Below, piece by piece: positions 34,470-42,864 of a DNA stretch of 64,000 nt. The stretch comes from Candidatus Dormiibacterota bacterium (lineage in GTDB: Bacteria; Chloroflexota; Dormibacteria; Aeolococcales; Aeolococcaceae), in NCBI GenBank assembly GCA_003153505.1, contig PLZA01000059.1, positions 1-64,000 of the forward strand, written 5' to 3'. Numbering within the stretch: position 1 is the stretch's first letter; every line of letters starts with the position of its first letter. A program made the position numbers and the translations under genes. The notes under the pieces are model-generated. The model made no database searches, was not told the DNA's origin, and saw nothing but the letters and a program-made list of their open reading frames with translations.

Positions 34470-35177
34470 ATGTCCAGACGTCTCATCCTCCACGCCGGCG
34501 GCGACGTCACCTCGGCGCGGCCGGCGGTGCTCGAACATCTCCGGGGTGCCCGTCGAGCGGTGATGATCCCGTACGCCCAGAGCGATCACGATCGCGCCAC
34601 GGCCCGATTCACCGAATGGCTCTCGCCGCACGGTGTCGAGATCACCGGCGTCCACACCTTCGCTGATCCTGCGGAGGCGATCGCTGATGCGGAGGCGATC
34701 TTCGTCACCGGCGGCAACAGCTTCCGGCTGGTCAGCGCCCTCCACCGGCTCTCGCTCATCGGGCCGGTTCGAGCCGCGATCGACCGTGGTATCCCGTACT
34801 TCGGCGCCAGCGCGGGTGCCAATGTGGCGTGCCCGACGATCCGCACGACCAACGACATGCCGATCGTGCAGCCACCCAGCTTCGTGGCGTTCGACCTGGT
34901 GCCGTTCCAGATCAACCCCCACTACATCGATCCCCCGCCACCCGAGGCGCGTGTTGGCGAGAGCCGTGAGGAGCGCCTGCGCGAGTTCCTTGAGGAGAAC
35001 GACGTCATCGTGATGGCGCTCCGCGAGCAGAGCTGGCTCGAGGTCGAAGGTCCCGCGATGCACCTTCGAGGGACCGGTGGAGCGGTGCTGCTCCGCAGGG
35101 GCGCCGAGCCGGATCAGCAGACCGAGGGAGCCGACCTCTCCGCGTTGCTCGCCGAGACGCCGCGGTACGACGCCTGA
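34470..35177 (+). CDS. pepE: Peptidase E (alpha-aspartyl dipeptidase, S51 family)
   Basis: This is a 235-residue class I glutamine-amidotransferase-like serine peptidase that cleaves Asp-X dipeptides. The nucleophile elbow GASAGAN holds the catalytic Ser at about residue 112. VTGGNSFRL and the FQINPHYIDPP block are family signatures, with the catalytic His in NPH. AAGGAGGTC seven to ten bases before the ATG is one of the strongest ribosome binding sites in the window, in contrast to the leaderless genes. It diverges from rnpB. Confidence 0.92.
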   Translation: MSRRLILHAGGDVTSARPAVLEHLRGARRAVMIPYAQSDHDRATARFTEWLSPHGVEITGVHTFADPAEAIADAEAIFVTGGNSFRLVSALHRLSLIGPVRAAIDRGIPYFGASAGANVACPTIRTTNDMPIVQPPSFVAFDLVPFQINPHYIDPPPPEARVGESREERLREFLEENDVIVMALREQSWLEVEGPAMHLRGTGGAVLLRRGAEPDQQTEGADLSALLAETPRYDA

Positions 35178-35216
35178 CGCTGATCCGGCGAGAGGTGCAG
35201 CGTACATTTGTTTGCG

Positions 35217-35245
35217 TTGACGCCTCACCACATAACTGTTAGGGT
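35217..35245 (+). promoter_or_regulatory. Promoter of the dcw cluster (mraZ)
   Basis: TTGACG (35217-35222) and TAGGGT (35240-35245) are 17 bases apart, which puts the transcript start near 35252, just before the MraZ repeats. Confidence 0.6.
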
Positions 35246-35256
35246 TCGGCGCGCCG

Positions 35257-35282
35257 GTGGAGAAAAGTGGTGAGTAGTGGGG
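35257..35282 (+). promoter_or_regulatory. MraZ operator: three TGGNG repeats
   Basis: GTGGAG, GTGGTG and GTGGGG begin at 35257, 35267 and 35277, exactly 10 bases apart. They match the known MraZ site of direct TGGGN-type repeats with five-base spacers. The location directly after the predicted transcript start fits autorepression of the whole cluster. Confidence 0.7.
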
Positions 35283-35290
35283 ATACCGAC

Positions 35291-35797
35291 GTGACGACGG
35301 TGAGGCTCGAGCAGTCGCGACTCGACGTGAGTGCTCCGGTGACGTTCTGTGGAACGTACCGGCATCACATCGACGAGAAGGGACGGGTCGCCATTCCCGC
35401 CCAGCTGCGCCGCTTCCTGCCCGAGGGCAGCGTCGTCGCCCCAGGCCCCGAGAGCCGCCTGATGATCTGGCCCCCCGACCAGTGGGCAGTGCAGAAGGAA
35501 CTCTTCCGGCGGACAGCCGAGACCCCGGCTCAGGAGCGCCGGTTCATGCGCTGGCTGACCGGGAACAGCTCACTCCTCGAGATCGACACGCAGGGTCGCC
35601 TGCTGCTGTCGGCGCCGCAGCGCGCATTTGCCCAGATCGTCGACCAGGTCGTCTTCGTTGGCCTCGACACCGGTGTCGAGGTGGTCGCGGATTCCCTCTG
35701 GCAATCCGAGCAGGCGGAGCTCAGCCCCGCCGAATTCACCCAGGTCTGGGATCTGGTCCATCAGCGCGGTACGTCCGCTTCTCCGTCACCGGCGTGA
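35291..35797 (+). CDS. mraZ: Transcriptional regulator MraZ
   Basis: MraZ is a ring-forming DNA-binding regulator of the cell-wall and division cluster. The 168-residue protein has two AbrB-like SpoVT swapped-hairpin repeats. The first is around FCGTYRHHIDEKGRVAIPAQ and the second around LLEIDTQGRLLLSAPQRAFA. GTG 35291 is chosen because earlier codons overlap the operator repeats. GTG 35267 (176 residues, with GGAG five bases before) and GTG 35339 (152 residues, the usual length) are alternatives. It is the first gene of the dcw cluster and should repress its own promoter through the repeats at 35257-35282. Confidence 0.93.
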   Translation: MTTVRLEQSRLDVSAPVTFCGTYRHHIDEKGRVAIPAQLRRFLPEGSVVAPGPESRLMIWPPDQWAVQKELFRRTAETPAQERRFMRWLTGNSSLLEIDTQGRLLLSAPQRAFAQIVDQVVFVGLDTGVEVVADSLWQSEQAELSPAEFTQVWDLVHQRGTSASPSPA

Positions 35798-35824
35798 GCG
35801 CCCCAGACGGATCCGCCTCGAACC

Positions 35825-36841
35825 ATGACCATCCCCCTGTCGCTCGTGGCCGGCTTGGGGACTCTCCACGACGCCACGCCCGGTACCACGTCGCCTGACG
35901 GCGCTGGCCACCGGCCGGTCCTTCTCACACCCCTCATAGAGAGCCTGCAGCCCCGGCCTGGGCAGATCGCCGTCGACGCCACGCTCGGCGCCGGCGGGGT
36001 CACGGCCGCGCTCCTCGAGCGCGTCTCCCCAGGCGGCCGGGTGATCGCGATCGATCGCGATCAGGACGCTGTCGACGCCGGTCGTGCCCGTTTCGGAGCG
36101 AGCGGCGCCGTCGAGATCGCCCAGGGTGATTTCGCCGACCTCGAGGCCATCGTTCACGCACTCGGCGTGACGGCCGCGGACGTCGTCGTCTTCGACCTCG
36201 GGATCTCGTCACTCCAGCTCGACGACCCGGCCCGCGGCTTCAGCTTCCGCTTCGACGGGCCGCTCGACATGCGCATGAACCCGAGCTCCGGCGTCACCGC
36301 CGCCCAACTCGTCGACTCGCTGACGGCGGACGAGCTGACGTCGATGATTCGTGACTACGGCGATGAGCGCTTCGCACGATCGATCGCGAACCGAATCGTC
36401 AGAGCCCGCGAGCGATCGCCGATCACCACCACAACGCAGCTCCGTGAGCTCGTCGAGCAGGTGGTGCCGCGGCGGTTCTGGCCGAAGCGGATCCACCCGG
36501 CGACGCGCACCTTCCAGGCGCTTCGCATCGCGGTGAACCACGAGCTCGAAAGCCTCGAACGAGGCCTGCAGGCAGCAATCAGCATCCTCCGGCCCGGTGG
36601 GCGTCTTGGGGTCATCTCCTTCCACTCTCTCGAGGACACCCTTGTCAAGAACGCACTCCACGTCGCAGCTCAGAATTGTGTCTGTCCGCCCCAACAGCCC
36701 CACTGCACCTGCGTCCACCGGGCCACACTCTTTCTCCTCACCCGCAAGGTGATTCGTCCCGACTCGGCCGAACTGGCCACGAATCCGAGATCACGCTCGG
36801 CGCGCCTTCGGGTTGCGGAGAAGCTCGCCACCGAGGGGTGA
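35825..36841 (+). CDS. rsmH: 16S rRNA (cytosine(1402)-N(4))-methyltransferase RsmH
   Basis: RsmH (MraW) methylates C1402 in the ribosomal P site. The 338-residue protein has the entry motif HRPVLLTPLIESL, the SAM-binding VDATLGAGGVTAALLE and FDLGISSLQLDDPARGFSF. It also has the catalytic-region RIHPATRTFQALRIAVN and GVISFHSLEDTLVK, and a C-terminal CVC.CTC cysteine segment typical of Gram-positive members. The first 28 residues precede the conserved start and are probably disordered. The ATG at 35825 is used. A strong stem-loop lies 40 bases after the stop. Confidence 0.97.
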   Translation: MTIPLSLVAGLGTLHDATPGTTSPDGAGHRPVLLTPLIESLQPRPGQIAVDATLGAGGVTAALLERVSPGGRVIAIDRDQDAVDAGRARFGASGAVEIAQGDFADLEAIVHALGVTAADVVVFDLGISSLQLDDPARGFSFRFDGPLDMRMNPSSGVTAAQLVDSLTADELTSMIRDYGDERFARSIANRIVRARERSPITTTTQLRELVEQVVPRRFWPKRIHPATRTFQALRIAVNHELESLERGLQAAISILRPGGRLGVISFHSLEDTLVKNALHVAAQNCVCPPQQPHCTCVHRATLFLLTRKVIRPDSAELATNPRSRSARLRVAEKLATEG

Positions 36842-36880
36842 CGAGCACCCGGATCTTTCCTCGCCTCACCTCGCGACCCA

Positions 36881-36911
36881 GGGGAGAGCCGCGCGCGGCG
36901 CGGCTCTCCCC
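36881..36911 (+). terminator. 14-bp perfect hairpin between rsmH and the ftsL-like gene
   Basis: GGGGAGAGCCGCGC and its exact complement flank a three-base loop (GCG). No T-run follows, so it may act as a partial terminator or as an RNA-stability element that lowers or separates expression of the division genes from mraZ-rsmH. Confidence 0.55.
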
Positions 36912-36985
36912 GCCACTTCGCCGGCCGGCACCGTCGGTACCCCTCCATCGTCCACCTCAACGTCTCACCACTGGAGATCAGGGCA

Positions 36986-37483
36986 GTGCCCCATTTGCGT
37001 TTCGCACCTGGCGTCGACCGCGGGTCGATTCCGACGGCTGCCGGCGTCGACGACGTTCCGTTCGAACCGCTGGTTCGACGGTTGCGCATCCGCCGTGGCG
37101 GACCGCGCACGCCTCTGCCGTTGCTGCCGGTGATCGCCATCGCGGCCGGCATCGGGATCGCGTACGTCAATCAGACCGCGCACGTGACCACGGCGACGTA
37201 TCAGGCAACACGCCTCGAAGCCAAGCAGCAGCAGTTGATCGCGTTCGACTCGCAGCTGGGGGCCGAGCTCTCCCGCCTTGAGTCCTCCGAACGGATCATC
37301 GCCGCGGCGCAGGACATGGGCATGCGTCCGGCCGCAAAGTGGGCCGTCGTTGCCGCTGCTCCCCACAACGTCATCGCCTCACCTCCGGCTGAGCAGCTCA
37401 CAGGAAGCGACACCAACGGCACGCTGCAGCAGCTCGTCGGCGCGCTCGACGGCGCGTTCGACGGGAGCGGCAGCGCTCGATGA
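36986..37483 (+). CDS. ftsL: FtsL-like septum protein
   Basis: This 165-residue bitopic protein sits in the ftsL slot. A 42-residue basic cytoplasmic part is followed by one membrane segment (PLLPVIAIAAGIGIAYVNQ, about 44-62). A coiled coil with QLIAFDSQLGAELSRLESSE then ends in the typical AAQDMGMRPA block, and a loose tail of about 45 residues follows. FtsL proteins are recognised mainly by this topology and position, so the assignment rests on both. GTG 36986 is taken as the start; its stop overlaps the PBP start as ATGA. It should partner FtsQ in recruiting the septal synthase. Confidence 0.78.
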   Translation: MPHLRFAPGVDRGSIPTAAGVDDVPFEPLVRRLRIRRGGPRTPLPLLPVIAIAAGIGIAYVNQTAHVTTATYQATRLEAKQQQLIAFDSQLGAELSRLESSERIIAAAQDMGMRPAAKWAVVAAAPHNVIASPPAEQLTGSDTNGTLQQLVGALDGAFDGSGSAR

Positions 37484-39252
37484 ATCCGCGCCGGCGCTCG
37501 CCGCGGTCGGCGCAGTCAGCGCACGCCCATGCGTTCACCGACGCACCCGACCTTCGCCGCCGCGGGCTGTGGTTGGTCCTCGCCTTTCTCGGCATGGCCA
37601 CCGCCGTCTTCGGCCGGCTCGTCCAGGTCCAGGTCATCCAGGGCAGGTCGCTTGCCCGGGCCGCCGCGGAGTCGCACACGACGTCGGTCAGCCTGCACGC
37701 CACCCGCGGCGTGATCCTCGACGGCACTGGACGCGTGCTGGTCAGCAACATCCAGGTGTTCGACGTCTTCGCCGACCCGGCGCTGGTGCCGGCCGCCGAT
37801 CGCACCCAGGTTGCGGGTCAGCTCGCCCCGATCCTGCAGCTGAGCTCGGCACAGATCCTCCGCGCCTTGAATCAACCCAATCAATTCGACTATCTCGCCA
37901 AGGCGGTCTCGCAGGACGTCAATGACAAGCTCCAGGCGCTCGGGCTGAGCGGCATCGGGACGGTTCCCTCCGAGGAGAGCGTGTACAACTCCTCGGGGGT
38001 TCCCGGCGATTCGTTCGCGGCCAACCTGCTCGGCTTCGTCAACGCCGCCGGGGTCGGTCAGTACGGTCTCGAGGGGTACTACAACTCCATCCTCTCCGGC
38101 GTGAACGGACACGAGTCGACTCTGACCGACGTCAACGGCAATGCCATCGTGCTCGGACGCCAGCAGATGGTTCCTGCCCAAAATGGCGATAACCTGGAGC
38201 TCGGGCTCGACTCGCGGATCCAGTACGACGCCGACCTTGCACTCGCCAACGGCGTGATGGCCTCGAAGTCGACGTCGGGGACGCTAATGATCATGGACAC
38301 CAAGACGGGAGCGATCGACGCCTGGGCACAGTACCCGTCCTACAACGCCAACGATTACGCGTCCGCGAACATCGCGGACTTCCGCGACCTGGCGGTGACA
38401 CAGCCCTACGAGCCCGGCTCGATCATGAAGGTCATCACCTTCGCGGGCGGCCTCAACCACAATGCGTTCACACCGAGCACGGTCATCGACGAGAAGCAAC
38501 AGCGCATCGACGGCTTCCTCATCCATGACTGGGATCGCCGCTCCCACGGCAATGTCAGCATGCAGTGGGTGCTCGACGACTCACTGAACAACGGAGCCAT
38601 CGACGCCATGAAGATGGAGGGCGAGAACGCCTTCTACAACAACCTGCTCGCCTTCGGGATCGGCGCGCCGACCGGGATCGATCTGGCCGGCGAGGTCAAC
38701 GACCCGCTCGCGCCGGAGACGTCGTGGAACCCGCTCAGGTACGCCGAAGCCACGTTCGGGCAGGGCCTCGTGACCACGCCGGTGGAGATGCTGGCGGCGG
38801 TGAACGCCGTCGCCAACGGCGGCGTCTGGGTCCAGCCTCACGCGGTCAATGCGATCCTCAACCCCAATACCGGAACCACCACGGCGTTCGTTCCGGAGAC
38901 CCGGCGCGTCATGTCGGCCACCGCTGCGAATACCCTCGCCCACATGATGGTCGGTGTGGTGAACGATCCCGGCTCCGAAGGGAAGCGGGCCAAGATCCCC
39001 GGATACAGCATGGAGATCGCCGGCAAGACCGGGACGGCGCAGGTCGCGCTCCCCAACGGGGGAGGCTACGGGCCGAACGTGGTCGCATCGTTCGTCGGCT
39101 TCATGCCGGCGACCAACCCTCGGTTCACCATGATGGTCGTCCTGAACAGCCCCCAGGTGAACGCGGGTAACCGCTTCGGCTCGATCCTCGCGGCGCCGAT
39201 CTGGAAGCAGATGGCCGAATTGATGATCGAAACCTGGCGGATCGAACCGTGA
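37480..39252 (+). CDS. ftsI: Class B penicillin-binding protein (FtsI/PBP2-like transpeptidase)
   Basis: This 590-residue septal peptidoglycan transpeptidase has a cytoplasmic N-terminus and one membrane anchor at about 29-50. A dimerisation domain follows (GVILDGTGRVLVSNI), then the transpeptidase domain. The three active-site motifs are S314-I-M-K317 (YEPGSIMK), S368-L-N370 and K516-T-G518 (AGKTGTAQ). No PASTA repeats are present. It makes septal cross-links together with FtsW. Its stop overlaps the mraY GTG, so there is no room for the murE normally found after this gene. Confidence 0.95.
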   Translation: MNPRRRSPRSAQSAHAHAFTDAPDLRRRGLWLVLAFLGMATAVFGRLVQVQVIQGRSLARAAAESHTTSVSLHATRGVILDGTGRVLVSNIQVFDVFADPALVPAADRTQVAGQLAPILQLSSAQILRALNQPNQFDYLAKAVSQDVNDKLQALGLSGIGTVPSEESVYNSSGVPGDSFAANLLGFVNAAGVGQYGLEGYYNSILSGVNGHESTLTDVNGNAIVLGRQQMVPAQNGDNLELGLDSRIQYDADLALANGVMASKSTSGTLMIMDTKTGAIDAWAQYPSYNANDYASANIADFRDLAVTQPYEPGSIMKVITFAGGLNHNAFTPSTVIDEKQQRIDGFLIHDWDRRSHGNVSMQWVLDDSLNNGAIDAMKMEGENAFYNNLLAFGIGAPTGIDLAGEVNDPLAPETSWNPLRYAEATFGQGLVTTPVEMLAAVNAVANGGVWVQPHAVNAILNPNTGTTTAFVPETRRVMSATAANTLAHMMVGVVNDPGSEGKRAKIPGYSMEIAGKTGTAQVALPNGGGYGPNVVASFVGFMPATNPRFTMMVVLNSPQVNAGNRFGSILAAPIWKQMAELMIETWRIEP

Positions 39253-40208
39253 AGGAGACGATCGCCGTCGGCGTGATCGCCTTCGTCGCCGGGGTGGTCC
39301 TCTACCCGGTGTTCATCGGCCTGCTGGTCAGGTTCGGAGCGCGTCAGCATGTCGCCTCCTACAGCCCGGCGAGCCATCGCGCCAAGGAAGGCACTCCCAC
39401 GCTCGGCGGCGCCCTGTTCTGCGTGATCGTGATCGTGGCCTGGCTTGCGGTGGACCGCTCGCGACAGGGGTTCGTCGCCATCTTCGCCTTGCTTGCCGGC
39501 GCCATCGCGGGCGGTCTCGACGACGTCGTCAACATCAACGACGCCAAGCGGCTCGGCCTCTCCGTTTATCAGAAGCTCGGGCTCCAGGGTGTCACCGGTG
39601 TGCTGGTCGGGATCGGATTCACCATCTCAGGGTTCACCCATCAGTTCTTTCCTGGACTGGGAGCGCCCAACCTCGGCTGGGGACTGGCCGTCGTGGTGGC
39701 AATCGCTGTGGTCGCGACCAGCAATGCGGTCAACCTGACCGACGGCGTCGACGGGCTGGCTGCCTCGTGCACCTCGCTCGTGCTCGTCGGCATCGCGATC
39801 ATCGCGGTCTCGCGCCATGACCTTTCGGTTGCGATCCTCGCTGCCGCCCTCGCCGGGTCCGTGGTCGCATTCCTGCTCTTCAACTGGTTTCCCGCCCGGG
39901 TGTTCATGGGCGACGCGGGCTCGCTCGCACTGGGATGCGCGATCGTCGCCATGACGGTCGAGCTCCACCTGATCTGGTTGCTCCCCGTGCTCGGCATCGT
40001 CTTCGTCGTGGAGGCGGCGAGCGTCGTCGTCAACGTCACGGCGATTCGCCGGTTCGGCACGCGTGTGCTCCGCGCGAGCCCGATTCACCATCACTTCGAG
40101 GAGCTCGGACTCCGGGAGCAGCGCCTGGTCGCGGCGTTCGCCGCCGCGGCAGCGGTCGGCACTGCGATCACCGTGCTCTTCGCCCGGGTCGCCGGCCCGG
40201 TCTCGTGA
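39249..40208 (+). CDS. mraY: Phospho-N-acetylmuramoyl-pentapeptide-transferase MraY
   Basis: MraY makes lipid I by moving phospho-MurNAc-pentapeptide onto undecaprenyl phosphate. This 319-residue membrane enzyme has about ten helices. Catalytic-site motifs are DDVVNI (the DD pair near residue 97), NAVNLTDGVDGLA, FMGDAGSLALG and SPIHHHFEELG. It starts with GTG 39249, overlapping the PBP stop, and its stop overlaps the murD GTG. The early sequence PTLGG in SHRAKEGTPTLGG is the usual substrate-side motif. Confidence 0.96.
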   Translation: MKETIAVGVIAFVAGVVLYPVFIGLLVRFGARQHVASYSPASHRAKEGTPTLGGALFCVIVIVAWLAVDRSRQGFVAIFALLAGAIAGGLDDVVNINDAKRLGLSVYQKLGLQGVTGVLVGIGFTISGFTHQFFPGLGAPNLGWGLAVVVAIAVVATSNAVNLTDGVDGLAASCTSLVLVGIAIIAVSRHDLSVAILAAALAGSVVAFLLFNWFPARVFMGDAGSLALGCAIVAMTVELHLIWLLPVLGIVFVVEAASVVVNVTAIRRFGTRVLRASPIHHHFEELGLREQRLVAAFAAAAAVGTAITVLFARVAGPVS

Positions 40209-41569
40209 CGGGGAAGCCGGTCGTGGTGATCGGAGCCGGGCGCAGCGGTCTCGCCTGCGCGGTGACGCTCGCCAGGGAGGGGAACCAGGTCGTGCTCGTC
40301 GATCGCGCAGACGGGCTGGCCCTCCGGGAGCGCACCGCGCTCCTCCCGGCGGAGGTCGAGGTCCGGCTCGGCGGCTACCCGGAGGACATCGCCGCGGACG
40401 CGCTCATGGTCTGTCCTAGTCCCGGTGTCCGGTGGGATGCTCCCGAGCTCCAGATCGCTCGCGCCCACGGTGTGCCCGTACGCAGCGAGATGGACCTCGT
40501 CTTCGAACGCTGCCGCGCCCGCATCTGCGGCATCACCGGCACCAATGGCAAGACCACGACCACCGCGCTCGTCGCCGCGATCCTCGAGCGCGCCGGCGAG
40601 CAGGTCCACCTCGGCGGCAACATCGGCGCGACCATGCTCGACCGTCTGCACACGGTCGGCGACGCGGACTGGGTGGTTCTCGAACTTTCGTCGTTCCAGA
40701 TCGAATCGGTGCCCGAGCCACGCTGTGCGATTGCTTGCGTGCTCAACGTCACGCCGGATCACCTCGACCGCCACGGAGATTTCGCTGCATACGCCGAGAC
40801 CAAGGGGCGTCTGGTGCGCTTCGCGCTCGATGACGCTGTCCTCGGTTTCGATGACCCGGTGACCCGAATGATGGCGTCCGTGGCTCACTGCCGCGTACAC
40901 CACTTCGGCCTCGATCAGGGCATCACCGACGGCGCGACGCGGCGCGGAGACGACGTCGTGCTCGTCGACGCGGCGACGGTGACATCGGTGCTGCCGGTGG
41001 GAGACATCCCGCTCTTTGGCGAGCACAACCTGCAGAACGTCCTTGCTGCGGTGGCGATCGCACGTGCCGCCGGGGTCGAACCCGACCCGATCGCTGGGGC
41101 GGTCCGCGACTTTCACGCCGTGGCGCACCGGCTCCAGACCATTCGCGACCAGGACGGCGTGCTCTGGATCAACGACAGCAAGGCGACCAACGTCGAGTCC
41201 GCGATCGCCGCGCTGCGCTCGTTCCCGGATCGTTCCATCGTCTGGATCGGCGGTGGCAAGGGAGCCGGCACGTCGATCGAGCCGCTCGCCGACGAGGTCG
41301 CGGCTCGCTCGCGCCAGGCGGTGCTCAACGGAGCAAGCGCGGGTGAGCTCGACGAGGCGCTGGCGCGGCGCGGGTATTCCGCGCGCACGGTGGTCGCCAC
41401 GCTCGACGAGGCGGTGATCGCTGCGGCGTCCCTTGCACAGCCTGGCGACGTCGTTCTGCTGGCGCCGGGATACAAGAGTTTCGACCAGTTCCGCGACTTT
41501 GAAGATCGCGGTCGCGCGTTCGGCGAGGCAGTCCGCCGTCTCGCGACGCACGCGGTGGGGAGGGGCTGA
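40205..41569 (+). CDS. murD: UDP-N-acetylmuramoylalanine--D-glutamate ligase MurD
   Basis: MurD adds D-glutamate to UDP-MurNAc-L-Ala. The 454-residue protein has an N-terminal Rossmann domain (VVVIGAGRSGLACA) and the ATP loop ITGTNGKTTT with K116. It also has the ELSSFQIE segment, NVTPDHLDRHGDF and the C-terminal NDSKATN and APGYKSFDQF blocks. The GTG at 40205 overlaps the mraY stop; the longer open frame is a shadow inside mraY. The stop overlaps the ftsW ATG as TGATG. All ligase motifs look intact. Confidence 0.96.
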   Translation: MTGKPVVVIGAGRSGLACAVTLAREGNQVVLVDRADGLALRERTALLPAEVEVRLGGYPEDIAADALMVCPSPGVRWDAPELQIARAHGVPVRSEMDLVFERCRARICGITGTNGKTTTTALVAAILERAGEQVHLGGNIGATMLDRLHTVGDADWVVLELSSFQIESVPEPRCAIACVLNVTPDHLDRHGDFAAYAETKGRLVRFALDDAVLGFDDPVTRMMASVAHCRVHHFGLDQGITDGATRRGDDVVLVDAATVTSVLPVGDIPLFGEHNLQNVLAAVAIARAAGVEPDPIAGAVRDFHAVAHRLQTIRDQDGVLWINDSKATNVESAIAALRSFPDRSIVWIGGGKGAGTSIEPLADEVAARSRQAVLNGASAGELDEALARRGYSARTVVATLDEAVIAAASLAQPGDVVLLAPGYKSFDQFRDFEDRGRAFGEAVRRLATHAVGRG

Positions 41570-42864
41570 TGGCCGCTCGTGCCGGCAAGCTCGGCGAAGG
41601 GCTCGCGGGGCGGTTCCGCTGGCGCGGCGGCGCTCGGGTCGCCGGCGCCTTCGCCTCCGCGGATCGCGCGGCCGCGGCAGCCGGCGTCGACGGCTGGCTG
41701 ATGATCATCGTCGTCGGGCTCGTCGGGTTCGGCCTGGTGATGGTCTACAGCGCCTCGGAGGCGCTCGGCTTCCTCTGGTTCAACGACCCCAACTACTTCT
41801 TCGCACACCAGTTGATCGGGGCGACGCTCGGGGGTGTCGGCCTGGTGGTCGCGGCGAGGCTCGACTATCACCGCCTGTCCGCGCTCGCGCGCCCGGCGAT
41901 GCTCCTCATGCTGGTCATGCTCGTCGTGGTCCTGATCCCGCACGTCGGGTCGCAGCACTTCGGTGCTCAGCGCTGGTTCCAGGTCGGCCCACTGTCGGTG
42001 CAGCCGTCGGCGGTCGCGGTCGGTGTCGCGATCGTCTTCTTCTCGCGCTGGCTCACCGACCGTGAAGGCTCGGTGCGGAGCCTGCGCGGCGTCCGCGATT
42101 ACATCATCGTGCTCGCCGCGCTCCTCGGCCTGGTGCTCGCGGAGCGGGACTTCGGCAGCTCGATCGTCATCGCGGCGACGGCGTTGATCCTCCTCGCGCT
42201 GGCCGGCGCCCGCAAGCGCCACCTGCTCCTGATCATCGTCGGCTTCGGCGCCTCGAGCGTGGCGCTGGTCGGGCTGGTCGCCTACCGGGCGGACCGCCTC
42301 GCGCACTTCCTCAACCCCTGCGCCGCCGCGCTCGGCTCCGGGTTCCAGAACTGCCAGGCGCTCTACGCGTTCGGCTCCGGCGGGATCTTCGGGGTCGGGC
42401 TCGGCAACTCGGTGCAGAAGTACGAGTGGCTCCCCGAGGCCCACACCGACTTCATCTTCGCCATCATCGGGGAGGAGCTCGGGCTGATCGGAACTGTGGC
42501 GGTGCTCGGGGCGTTCCTCTTCCTGGCGTGGCGTGGGGTTCGCGCCTCACTCCGGGCACCGGACCGGTTCGGCGCCCTGCTCGCGGGAGGCATCACTTCG
42601 TGGATCTGCATGCAGGCGTTCATCAATGTGATGGCGGTGACGGGGGTCATCCCCACCACGGGCATCCCACTACCCTTCATCAGCTACGGTGGCACTTCGC
42701 TGGCGACCACCCTTGTGGGCATGGGCATCCTGCTCAACATCTCCGCCCAGGGTCGACGGCAAGGGACGACGAATCGTGCGCACGTTGATCGCTGGGGGGG
42801 GAACTGGGGGTCACTTGACTCCGGCACTGGCGCTCGCGCTCGCACTTCGAAGCGATCGGCCTGA
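41569..42864 (+). CDS. ftsW: Lipid II polymerase FtsW (SEDS family)
   Basis: This 431-residue SEDS glycosyltransferase builds septal glycan strands with the class B PBP. Ten membrane helices are predicted. Signatures include VMVYSASEA, GAQRWFQVGPLSVQPS, ERDFGSSIVI, the PEAHTDFIFAIIGEE loop with the catalytic Asp region, and TGIPLPFISYGGTS. The end is unusual. After the last helix (GILLNIS) the frame continues 40 residues through the first 89 bases of murG, giving a basic, Trp/Gly/Arg-rich tail. The overlap includes a run of eight Gs that both frames read without error. Confidence 0.95.
   Translation: MAARAGKLGEGLAGRFRWRGGARVAGAFASADRAAAAAGVDGWLMIIVVGLVGFGLVMVYSASEALGFLWFNDPNYFFAHQLIGATLGGVGLVVAARLDYHRLSALARPAMLLMLVMLVVVLIPHVGSQHFGAQRWFQVGPLSVQPSAVAVGVAIVFFSRWLTDREGSVRSLRGVRDYIIVLAALLGLVLAERDFGSSIVIAATALILLALAGARKRHLLLIIVGFGASSVALVGLVAYRADRLAHFLNPCAAALGSGFQNCQALYAFGSGGIFGVGLGNSVQKYEWLPEAHTDFIFAIIGEELGLIGTVAVLGAFLFLAWRGVRASLRAPDRFGALLAGGITSWICMQAFINVMAVTGVIPTTGIPLPFISYGGTSLATTLVGMGILLNISAQGRRQGTTNRAHVDRWGGNWGSLDSGTGARARTSKRSA

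Noticed and set aside
42785-42805. Frameshift at the run of eight Gs at the ftsW/murG junction
   Set aside because: murG reads through the run exactly into its conserved glycine-rich loop, so no shift is needed; only the FtsW tail remains odd.
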